Positions 1 to 6,739 of a stretch of 15,594 nt of DNA are shown here, piece by piece. Each line of letters opens with the position of its first letter. Positions within the stretch are counted from its first letter, which is position 1. This DNA is from JAWVZU01 sp033722075 (GTDB lineage Bacteria > Pseudomonadota > Gammaproteobacteria > Xanthomonadales > SZUA-38), in the NCBI GenBank assembly GCA_033722075.1, contig JAWVZU010000062.1, positions 1 to 15,594 of the forward strand. The letters are read 5' to 3'. The notes beneath the pieces are model-generated. The model had not been told where the DNA came from. It searched no databases and saw only the letters and a list, made by a program, of their open reading frames with translations. The translations under genes and the position numbers were made by a program.

Positions 1-577
1 AGGACACCGCGAGACTCATCATCTCCGCCCGCCGGGTCGCCATCCGGGTTGAATGATCGGCGAACAGTTCCGTAAGCATTTCCCCGACGACGCCGGCCAC
101 GTAATAGCAGTATTCCTCGAGGTCCTTGACCGTATTGAGGCCGTGGATGGACGTCTTGCGCTGAAACTGCGGCATCCCGGCACACATCACCCGGACACAA
201 CGCTCCAGGGCCTGGCGAGGCGCGGGGTTCAGACTGTGGGTGACCCGGACCACCGCCGGAATCTGCTGGATCAGATCACGCTCTTCCGCCGGCGTCTTCT
301 CGCTGAGAGCCGGATACAGCGCGTCAGCGAGAGCCTCCGGATCCGCATGTCCCGCAACCACGGCGACGAACTGCTCGTGAAAACGTTGCTTGTCCTCGGC
401 TTCAAGCTCGGCGTCGTCTTCGATCGTGTCCGCGATTCGGCAAAGCAGATAGGCATTGGTGACCGCCACCCGCAGTTGCCCGGGCAGCTCGGGAATCGTC
501 AGTGCGAACGTTCTCGACACTCCCGGCAGCAGGGACTCCTGCAGGGCCAGGTCCGCTTCCAGCGTATTGTTGGTCAT
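1..577 (-). CDS. Squalene synthase-type squalene/phytoene synthase family protein, partial (C-terminus beyond the left edge)
   Basis: This reading frame stays open to base 1, giving about 192 N-terminal residues. The family joins two prenyl diphosphates head to head: farnesyl diphosphate to squalene, or geranylgeranyl diphosphate to phytoene. The first Asp-rich motif DTIEDD is at residues 50-55 after a YLLCRIA helix, and SRTFAL (21-26) matches the substrate-binding start of the family. YCYYVAGVVG (156-165) resembles the YCHYVAGLVG motif of true squalene synthases more than that of phytoene synthase or HpnC/HpnD. The second Asp-rich motif would lie beyond the edge. I chose the ATG at 577 because a GGA lies 7 bases upstream; an in-frame ATG at 595 would add six residues. 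The gene diverges from the glyoxalase II-like gene. The product, squalene or a C30 carotenoid precursor, cannot be settled without the missing half and its neighbours. Confidence 0.85.
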   Translation of the reverse strand, partial: MTNNTLEADLALQESLLPGVSRTFALTIPELPGQLRVAVTNAYLLCRIADTIEDDAELEAEDKQRFHEQFVAVVAGHADPEALADALYPALSEKTPAEERDLIQQIPAVVRVTHSLNPAPRQALERCVRVMCAGMPQFQRKTSIHGLNTVKDLEEYCYYVAGVVGEMLTELFADHSTRMATRRAEMMSLAVS

Positions 578-670
578 CCGGTGATCCGTTTTCATCAGCA
601 GGCATGGATCCGAATGCGATCGCGTCGCAGTGGGACCCCCTTTTGATCGGCGCCATTCAGCCGCGGCACT

Positions 671-697
671 AGTCTACCGCATGATGCACCGCTTCAA
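671..697 (-). promoter_or_regulatory. Weak candidate promoter for the squalene synthase-like gene
   Basis: On the minus strand TTGAAG (plus 692-697) and TAGACT (plus 671-676) each match four of six sigma70 consensus bases, but they are only 15 bases apart, shorter than the usual 16-18. They lie about 95 bases upstream of the chosen start codon. This is a guess from sequence only. Confidence 0.2.
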
Positions 698-783
698 ACG
701 CAGGTTGGAAACGAAATTCCAGCCGCCTTTTTGCCCGGTCGCCTGTGAAAAACGCGTGCTCTTCAGTCCAGAGAGACCGGGAA

Positions 784-813
784 TTGGGTTGCTGCACCAT
801 GATCAACTACAAT
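784..813 (+). promoter_or_regulatory. Candidate sigma70 promoter for the four-gene plus-strand cluster
   Basis: TACAAT (808-813) matches the -10 consensus at five of six bases. TTGGGT (784-789) matches the -35 at three of six, with an 18-base spacer. Transcription would start near 820, leaving a leader of about 35 bases before the ATG at 857. No other good candidate is visible in the 280-base intergenic region 578-856, which holds no convincing gene. Confidence 0.35.
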
Positions 814-856
814 TTCCGGCGATGCCCATTCCCGCGCATTGGCGCCCATCATCCCC

Positions 857-1648
857 ATGCACATCGAACAGATCTGGACCAACAACGCCTATCGCAACTT
901 CAATTACCTGATCGTCTGTGAGGAAACCGGCGAGGCGCTGGCCATCGATCCGCTGGACTATCGCAAGGTGCTGGCTGCGGCGCAGGAGAACGACTGGCAC
1001 ATCACCAAGGTGCTCAATACCCATGAACACGGCGATCATATCGGCGGCAACGGCCCCGTGATCGACGCGACCGGGGCCAGGTTGCTGGCCCATGCCGGCG
1101 CCAAGGGCCGAATTCCGGGAATCGACCGCGGCCTGGAAGCGGACGACCGCGTGAGCGTCGGGCCTAGCGTTCAGTTCCGGGTGCTCGATACGCCGGGCCA
1201 CACGATGAGCCATGTCTGCCTGTTATCGGAGTCAGACCCGCCGGTGCTGCTATGTGGCGATACGCTGTTCAATGCCGGCGCCGGAAATTGCCACAACGGT
1301 GGGCATCCGCAGGAGCTCTACCACACCTTCGTCGACATCCTTGCCCGCCTGCCAAACGAGACGCGCGTCTATCCCGGCCATGACTATATTGCGAACAACC
1401 TGGGCTTTACGCTGGACCGGGAACCGGAAAACGAGACCGCACGGCAGTTGCTCACCGATGTCAGGGACCAGGATCCGGCTGACCCGCTGGTCACTACCCT
1501 GGGCCAGGAGAAGGAGATCAACACCTTCTTCCGGTTGCAGAATCCGGACGTCATCGCTCACCTCCGGAGCGAGTTTCCGGATCTGCCCGAAGAGCCCGAC
1601 AGCGAGACTGTCTTCCTGAAACTGCGGGCGCTGCGAAACAAATGGTGA
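857..1648 (+). CDS. gloB: Hydroxyacylglutathione hydrolase (glyoxalase II)-like metallo-beta-lactamase fold protein
   Basis: A 263-residue protein that would hydrolyse S-lactoylglutathione to lactate and glutathione, the second step of cytosolic methylglyoxal detoxification. The metal-binding THEHGDH motif gives H56, H58, D60 and H61. H115 (DTPGHT), D135 (CGDTLF) and H175 (YPGHD) complete the two-metal site. After residue 180 the sequence follows the HAGH C-terminal pattern (EPEN, TLGQEKEIN.F.R), and the tail LRALRNKW recalls the basic glutathione-binding end of glyoxalase II. The segment NAGAGNCHNGG (139-149) differs from the common SAGCGR loop, so a related thioesterase is possible. The ATG at 857 is preferred over an in-frame TTG at 839 because the family starts close to IWTNNAYRN; neither has a good ribosome binding site. 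It is the first gene of the plus cluster and its last 7 bases overlap the lipoprotein gene. Confidence 0.85.
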   Translation: MHIEQIWTNNAYRNFNYLIVCEETGEALAIDPLDYRKVLAAAQENDWHITKVLNTHEHGDHIGGNGPVIDATGARLLAHAGAKGRIPGIDRGLEADDRVSVGPSVQFRVLDTPGHTMSHVCLLSESDPPVLLCGDTLFNAGAGNCHNGGHPQELYHTFVDILARLPNETRVYPGHDYIANNLGFTLDREPENETARQLLTDVRDQDPADPLVTTLGQEKEINTFFRLQNPDVIAHLRSEFPDLPEEPDSETVFLKLRALRNKW

Positions 1649-2835
1649 ATCGAGTGCACAGGATTTTCCTTTCCCTTGCTGCCGTGGGCGCCCTGGCCGG
1701 GTGCAACGAGGCGCCCCAGGAAAGCCCGGCCGGTTCCCCTGTGGCATCGATCGACACCCCCGCGGCTGAGGGTGCCGCACTGGCCAGTCTGCATGCGGAC
1801 GACGCGGGCCGACTGATCATGTCCTGGGTGGAAACGGGGGGCGACGAGGCCCGGTTGCTTGTTGCCGCACGGGACCGGGCCGGGTGGAGCCAACCGACCA
1901 CGGTTGCCACGGGCAGCGACTGGTTCGTGAACTGGGCCGATTTCCCGTCGCTCCTGGCCAACGGGGACATCTGGGCTACCCACTGGCTGGAGAAGGTCGC
2001 CGACAGCACCTATGCCTATGCGGTTCGGGTCGCGCTCAGCGACGATGGCGGTCAAAGTTGGTCGGAGCCGCTGACACCCCACGACGGATCACCGACGGAG
2101 CACGGTTTCGTCAGCTACTTTCCGGATGAGGCGGGAATCGGTCTGGTCTGGCTGGACGGACGTGAAACCGGGGAGGGCGGACCGATGACGCTGCGGACGG
2201 CGACCCTCGCCGGTGATCGCGAGCTGACCGGTGCCGCGCTGCTGGACGACCGGGTTTGCGACTGCTGCCAGACCGATGCCGCCCTCACCGCAGAGGGTCC
2301 CGTCGTCGTCTATCGCGACCGCACCGAGAAAGAGATCCGGGACATCCAGCTGGTCGCTCGCCGGGGGAACCTCTGGCAGCCGCCGGTTCGGGTGGCTGCG
2401 GACAACTGGACCTTGCCGGCCTGCCCGGTCAACGGTCCGGCCGTGGTGGCCGATCAGCAGCAGGTCGCGGTGGCCTGGTACTCCGGTGCCCAGGGGCCCC
2501 GTGTTTCGGTCGTCCGCTCGGACGACGGCGGGCGCAGCTTCGGAGACCCTGTCGTCATCGAGACGGTTCAGGCCCTGGGCCGCGTCGATGCGGTCTTGTT
2601 GGACGACGGCCGTTTGGCGGTCAGCTTCGTCGATCAATTGGCTCCCGAGGAAGCGGAGATCGCGGTGGCGCTGGTCAACGGGTCGGAGGTCGAGCGCATC
2701 CGCATCGGCAAGACCGATCCGGCGCGCAGCAGCGGCTTTCCACGCATGGCCCTCAACGCCGACGGGCTGTGGGTCGTCTGGCGCCAGATCGATTCGGCCG
2801 GGGAGCGGTTGCAGCTCCATCGCGTTACGCTCTAA
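1642..2835 (+). CDS. Asp-box (BNR/sialidase-like) beta-propeller lipoprotein with CDCC and CPVNGP motifs
   Basis: A 397-residue predicted lipoprotein of unknown function. A basic start, a hydrophobic stretch and the lipobox LAGC place the lipidated Cys at residue 21. Asn at +2 argues against inner-membrane retention, so an outer-membrane location is likely. Two Asp-boxes (SxDxGxxW-like) are visible, S133-W140 (SDDGGQSW) and S293-F300 (SDDGGRSF), which points to a sialidase-like beta-propeller. I see no clear sialidase Arg triad, so enzyme activity should not be assumed. Between the boxes lie CDCCQT (206-211) and CPVNGP (261-266). These four Cys, separate from the lipid Cys, may form disulfides or bind a metal. 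The gene overlaps the glyoxalase II-like gene by 7 bases and precedes the Lon-family gene by 26 bases, so co-transcription is likely. Confidence 0.8.
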   Translation: MVNRVHRIFLSLAAVGALAGCNEAPQESPAGSPVASIDTPAAEGAALASLHADDAGRLIMSWVETGGDEARLLVAARDRAGWSQPTTVATGSDWFVNWADFPSLLANGDIWATHWLEKVADSTYAYAVRVALSDDGGQSWSEPLTPHDGSPTEHGFVSYFPDEAGIGLVWLDGRETGEGGPMTLRTATLAGDRELTGAALLDDRVCDCCQTDAALTAEGPVVVYRDRTEKEIRDIQLVARRGNLWQPPVRVAADNWTLPACPVNGPAVVADQQQVAVAWYSGAQGPRVSVVRSDDGGRSFGDPVVIETVQALGRVDAVLLDDGRLAVSFVDQLAPEEAEIAVALVNGSEVERIRIGKTDPARSSGFPRMALNADGLWVVWRQIDSAGERLQLHRVTL

Positions 2836-2850
2836 CGTTAGCTATTTCCC

Positions 2851-2856
2851 GGGGGA
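2851..2856 (+). promoter_or_regulatory. Ribosome binding site for the Lon-family gene
   Basis: GGGGGA ends 5 bases before the ATG at 2862. It fixes the start of the Lon-family gene, because that frame is open for another 600 bases upstream through the lipoprotein gene with no family-like sequence. Confidence 0.6.
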
Positions 2857-2861
2857 TCGCC

Positions 2862-5249
2862 ATGGGCCAACAGCCTCTCGCACCGGAACGGTTGCGCTGG
2901 ATCTGCAAATCGGATCGGCTGGATTTCGAGACCACCGAACAGGTTCCGGAGCTGCGCGGCATCATCGGCCAGGAACTGGCGGTGGAAGCCCTGGAGTTCG
3001 GCCTGGATTGCCAGGCGCCCAACCAGAACATCTTCGTGCGGGGAATCTCCGGAACCGGCCGGATGACCCTGGTACGCGATGTGCTGTCGGAGATGGATCC
3101 GGTCTGCCGGAACAAGCTCGATCGCTGTTACCTGCACAATTTCACCCAGGCGGATCGCCCCCGACTGGTGTCGTTGCCCAAGGGCCAGGGCAGGGTCCTG
3201 CGCCGCCGCCTCCATCAGCTTGCCGAGTTCGTCACCAAGAGCCTCGGCGACGCGATGAACGCGAAGCCCCTGCAAGCCTCGCGGACGGCCATCCAGGAAG
3301 AAACGCAGCGGCGGATCGATGCGCTCACCGAGCCCTTCGAGGAAGAGCTGAGCAAGAAATCGCTGGCCCTGGTCCAGGTGCAGACGCCGCACGGTGCTCA
3401 GGCGGCCATCTTTCCGACGTTCCAGGGTCAGCCCATTCCGCCGGAGCAGCTGGACCAGCTGATCGAAGGCGGCGAGCTAGACCCCAAGGACCGGGCCGCA
3501 TTCGAGGAGGCCCGCGACGGATTCGCCCGTCGCCTGCCGGAGCTCACCACCGAGATCGGTCGCATCCAGCGCGAGGGGGCTCGCCGGATCGAGGCCTTCA
3601 ACGACCGCAATCTGCGGCGCCTGGTGAGTGACCTGACCGAACCGCTCAAGCAGGATTTCAACAACGAGCGGTTGTCGGTATTTCTCGACGAGGTGCTCGA
3701 CGACATCGTGGAACAGGCCCTGCGGGGCGGAAACGACGGCTACGATCCGTTCGTTCGCTATGGCGTCAACATCCTGTTCGAGCATCTGAGCGACGAGAGC
3801 CCGGTCGTGGTGGAATCCAGTCCCACCCTGGCCAACCTGCTGGGCACCATCGAGAGCCAATGGAATTCGGCGGGTCAGGCTTCCGCCGACTATCGCGGAA
3901 TTCGCGGCGGTGCACTGCTCCGCGCCGACGGCGGTTTCCTGATTCTGGATGCCCGCGACGTCCTGGCCGAACCGGGCGCCTGGCGTATTCTCATCCGAAC
4001 CCTGCGTACGGGGCAGCTGGAGATCGTCCCCCGGGAGTTCAATGCGCCCTTTGGCGGTGCAAGCCTCAAGCCTGAGCCGATCCCCATTCGGGTCCGTGTG
4101 GTGCTGCTGGGCTCGGACGAAATCTACTACCAGCTGGACCGGTTCGATCCGGATTTTTCGGAGCTGTTCAAGGTGCTGGCCGACTTCAGCGAAGTGGTGG
4201 ATCGCAGCGACGAGTCCATCTGGCAGTACGCAACTTTTGTCTCACGCCTGGCCGCTGCCGAGAAGCTGCGGCACTTCACCGCCGACGGCGTGGCGGCGCT
4301 GACCGAGCACGGGGCTCGCATCGCGGGCACGGCCGGAAAGCTGACCACGCGGTTCGGACGGGTTGCGGACATCGTCCGCGAGGCCAGTTGGCTGGCCGGT
4401 CACCGCGGCGACGAGGTGGTCGGGCGGGATCATGTGGTTGAAACGGTGCGTCGCACCAAGCGCCGGGCGAGCCTGCCTTCGCAGGAGTTCCAAGCGTACC
4501 TCAAGGACGGGACGATCCGGATCGATACGAGTGGCACGCAGATCGGCCAGATCAACGGCCTCGCGGTCATGTCCGCCGGACCGCTGACCTATGGCTTTCC
4601 CGCCCGAATCACCGCCACCGTCGGGCCCGGCACGGACGGCATCATCGACATCGAGGGTCAGGCCAGCATGTCCGGGTCGATCCATACCAAGGGATTCCAC
4701 ATCCTCAACGGGCTCCTGCGCTACCTGCTGCACGCGGAACATCCGCTGACCCTGACGGCCTCGCTGGCCTTCGAGCAGAGTTATGGCGGCATCGACGGCG
4801 ACTCCGCGTCCGGGGCCGAGATCTGCTGCCTGCTGTCGGCCTTGACCGGCGTGCCCATCCGCCAGGGCCTGGCCATCACCGGCGCCGTGGACCAGCATGG
4901 TGCGTTGCAGGCCATCGGCGGGGTTAACGAGAAGATCGAGGGGTTCTACGACATCTGCGACCATTTCGAACTGGACGGAGACCAGGGGGTGATCATTCCC
5001 GCCGCCAACGCCGGCGACTTGATGCTGAGACACGATGTTGTCGAAGCCTGCCGCGAGGGCAGGTTCCAGGTCTATGCAGTCGAGAACCTGGTGGATGCGC
5101 TGGAACTGCTTACGGGAACGCCCGCCGGTTGCTGGGATTCGGACCGACAGGCCTATCCCGACGGTTCCATCCTGGCCGTGGCCCGCGCCAAGGCCGAGCA
5201 GTACTGGCGCGAAACGCGCCGCATCCCGGGCCAGGACGGCCCAGGCTGA
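2862..5249 (+). CDS. Lon-family ATP-dependent protease (AAA_32 ATPase plus S16 Ser-Lys protease domain)
   Basis: A 795-residue cytoplasmic protease of the Lon-related class typified by E. coli YcbZ, distinct from classical LonA because it lacks the LonA N-terminal substrate-binding domain. The P-loop GISGTGRMT (61-69) has Arg where most P-loops have Lys, as I recall for this group. A long charged helical insertion follows, then a Walker B-like GGFLILDARD (357-366) and the family block SLKPEPIPIRVRVVLLG. The C-terminal S16 domain has Ser648 in GDSAS and Lys691 in GGVNEK. Their 43-residue spacing equals S679-K722 of E. coli Lon, so the protease site looks intact. It would unfold and degrade damaged or regulatory proteins using ATP. 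The start at 2862 is supported by GGGGGA upstream. The YhgN-like gene begins only 2 bases after its stop. Substrates are unknown. Confidence 0.92.
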   Translation: MGQQPLAPERLRWICKSDRLDFETTEQVPELRGIIGQELAVEALEFGLDCQAPNQNIFVRGISGTGRMTLVRDVLSEMDPVCRNKLDRCYLHNFTQADRPRLVSLPKGQGRVLRRRLHQLAEFVTKSLGDAMNAKPLQASRTAIQEETQRRIDALTEPFEEELSKKSLALVQVQTPHGAQAAIFPTFQGQPIPPEQLDQLIEGGELDPKDRAAFEEARDGFARRLPELTTEIGRIQREGARRIEAFNDRNLRRLVSDLTEPLKQDFNNERLSVFLDEVLDDIVEQALRGGNDGYDPFVRYGVNILFEHLSDESPVVVESSPTLANLLGTIESQWNSAGQASADYRGIRGGALLRADGGFLILDARDVLAEPGAWRILIRTLRTGQLEIVPREFNAPFGGASLKPEPIPIRVRVVLLGSDEIYYQLDRFDPDFSELFKVLADFSEVVDRSDESIWQYATFVSRLAAAEKLRHFTADGVAALTEHGARIAGTAGKLTTRFGRVADIVREASWLAGHRGDEVVGRDHVVETVRRTKRRASLPSQEFQAYLKDGTIRIDTSGTQIGQINGLAVMSAGPLTYGFPARITATVGPGTDGIIDIEGQASMSGSIHTKGFHILNGLLRYLLHAEHPLTLTASLAFEQSYGGIDGDSASGAEICCLLSALTGVPIRQGLAITGAVDQHGALQAIGGVNEKIEGFYDICDHFELDGDQGVIIPAANAGDLMLRHDVVEACREGRFQVYAVENLVDALELLTGTPAGCWDSDRQAYPDGSILAVARAKAEQYWRETRRIPGQDGPG

Positions 5250-5251
5250 TC

Positions 5252-5842
5252 ATGGACTTCGTCTCCGTATTCGTGCTGCTGTTCCTGGTCATGGACCCGC
5301 TGGGCAACGTGCCCCTGTTCGTGTCGACGCTGGAAGCGGTCCGGCCGGAGCGACGTCTCAAGGTGCTGGCCCGGGAGCTGATGATTGCGTTGGTCGCCCT
5401 GTTCGGGTTTCTCGCGGTTGGCGGCCATGTCATGGAGCTGCTGGGCATCGGGCCGCATGCCATCGCCATCGCCGGGGCGCTGATCCTGTTCATCATCGCG
5501 CTCAAGATGCTTTTTCCCGAGACCCGCCCGGATTACGAAGACGCGTTGGACGGTGAACCACTGGTGGTGCCGCTGGCCATTCCCCTGCTCGCCGGACCCA
5601 GCATCATGGCCACCCTGTTGCTGATCTCCGGCCGCGGGGACACCACGATGACGGTGCTTGGGCTCGCCCTGTTCGCCGCCTGGGTCGCCTCGGCGGTGAT
5701 CCTTTTTTCTTCCGAGCTGCTGCGCCGCCTGCTGGGAAAGCGGGGTCTGATCGCCATGGAGCGGCTGATGGGGATGATCCTGGTCGCGATTGCGGTGCAG
5801 ATGTTCCTGGATGGCCTGCGGGACTTCCTGCGGCCGGCGTGA
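5252..5842 (+). CDS. yhgN: MarC/YhgN family inner-membrane protein
   Basis: A 196-residue, very hydrophobic protein with about six predicted membrane segments. MDPLGNVPLF (14-23) and the later IPLLAGPSIMATLLL are the two related Pro/Gly signatures of the MarC family, and MERLMGMILVAIAVQMFLDG near the C-terminus strongly recalls E. coli YhgN. The family was once linked to multiple antibiotic resistance, but that link was not upheld, and the transport role remains unproven. The ATG at 5252 is 2 bases after the stop of the Lon-family gene, so translational coupling is likely and this is the last gene of the plus cluster. It converges on ubiA with a gap of only 21 bases. The assignment to the family is firm; the function is not. 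Confidence 0.9.
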   Translation: MDFVSVFVLLFLVMDPLGNVPLFVSTLEAVRPERRLKVLARELMIALVALFGFLAVGGHVMELLGIGPHAIAIAGALILFIIALKMLFPETRPDYEDALDGEPLVVPLAIPLLAGPSIMATLLLISGRGDTTMTVLGLALFAAWVASAVILFSSELLRRLLGKRGLIAMERLMGMILVAIAVQMFLDGLRDFLRPA

Positions 5843-5864
5843 GCCCGTCCGTAAAGGGACGCGC
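5843..5864. terminator. Possible bidirectional hairpin between convergent genes
   Basis: CGTCC (5846-5850) pairs with GGACG (5857-5861) across a 6-base loop; one mismatch then two further pairs extend it to 5843/5864. It fills the gap between the convergent yhgN-like and ubiA genes. No T-run follows on either strand, so it is weak as an intrinsic terminator. Confidence 0.25.
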
Positions 5865-6739
5865 TACATGGTCTCGACGTAAAGCCCCACGAAGATGACC
5901 AGGCCCACCCAGTTGTTGTTGAGAAAGGCCCGGAAACACTCGGCCCGGTCCCGGTCGCGGATCAGCCACAGCTGGTAGGCGATCAGCACCGCGGCGATGC
6001 CGATGCCGGCGTTGAAGGTGAAGCCGAATCCCGCCCGCGTGCCGGCCAGGTACAGGGCTCCGAGAAAGGCGGCCTGCATGATGCCGATGGCGATCCGGTC
6101 CAGGTCCCCCAGCAGGATCGCAGTCGAGCGCACCCCGATCTTCACGTCGTCCTCCCGGTCGACCATCGCGTAGATCGTGTCGTAGGCGGTCGTCCAGAGC
6201 ACCGTGGCGGCAAACAGCAGCCAACCCAGGGTCGTGACTTCCCCGGTCTGGGCCGCATAGGCCATGGGAACGGCCCAGGCGAAGGCCGCGCCAAGGTAGA
6301 TCTGGGGCCAGTAGGTGTAGCGTTTCAGGAACGGATAGGTGGCCGCCAGGAATGCCCCGACCAGCGCCAGCAGGATGGTCAGCAGGTTGGTCAGTGCGAC
6401 CAGGGCGAAGGCCGCTGCGAGCAGGATTGCGAACAGCATCAGCGCCGATTTCTCGCCAATCTCACGTCGGGCCAGGGGGCGGTCACGGGTCCGTTCCACG
6501 TACGGGTCGATATTGCGGTCCGCGTAGTCGTTGATCACGCATCCGGCGGCTCGCATCACCACCACGCCGGCGACGAAGATCAGCAGGATCTTCAAGTCCG
6601 GAAACCCGCCGGCCGCAAACCACAGCGCCCACAGCGTCGGCCACAGCAGCAACAGCGTCCCGATGGGACGGTCGAAGCGCATCAGGCGCAGGTAGGGCCC
6701 GACGCGGGGATGACGGAAAATGGCGGCGCTGCTGCTCAT
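5864..6739 (-). CDS. ubiA: 4-hydroxybenzoate polyprenyltransferase UbiA
   Basis: A 291-residue integral membrane enzyme that attaches the polyprenyl tail to 4-hydroxybenzoate, the committed membrane step of ubiquinone synthesis. The N-terminus has the family-like run LMRFDRPIGTLLLLWPTLWA. The two Asp-rich motifs that hold Mg-diphosphate are intact: ND..D...D at residues 70-78 and DREDD at 194-198 after YDTIYAM. The length matches the family (about 290). The ATG at 6739 overlaps the stop of uvrD (ATGA), and GGAG, 5 bases upstream, lies inside the last codons of uvrD, so translation of the two is probably coupled. No chorismate lyase (ubiC) gene is next to it, unlike the ubiCA pair of E. coli. 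A longer open frame upstream lies in uvrD and is not part of the protein. Confidence 0.95.
   Translation of the reverse strand: MSSSAAIFRHPRVGPYLRLMRFDRPIGTLLLLWPTLWALWFAAGGFPDLKILLIFVAGVVVMRAAGCVINDYADRNIDPYVERTRDRPLARREIGEKSALMLFAILLAAAFALVALTNLLTILLALVGAFLAATYPFLKRYTYWPQIYLGAAFAWAVPMAYAAQTGEVTTLGWLLFAATVLWTTAYDTIYAMVDREDDVKIGVRSTAILLGDLDRIAIGIMQAAFLGALYLAGTRAGFGFTFNAGIGIAAVLIAYQLWLIRDRDRAECFRAFLNNNWVGLVIFVGLYVETM

Noticed and set aside
53..646. Plus-strand frame of 197 codons opposite the squalene synthase-like gene
   Set aside because: The minus strand carries conserved catalytic motifs along the same stretch; the plus translation has none.
2823..2837. Short inverted repeat CGTTA/TAACG at the lipoprotein stop codon
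   Set aside because: Only five AT-containing pairs with no T-run, located 24 bases before the next gene of an apparent operon; chance is sufficient.
2256..2861. In-frame extension of the Lon-family protein through the lipoprotein gene
   Set aside because: The extension is Arg/Gly-rich with no domain, and GGGGGA 5 bases before the ATG at 2862 plus the family-like start make the shorter protein the right one.
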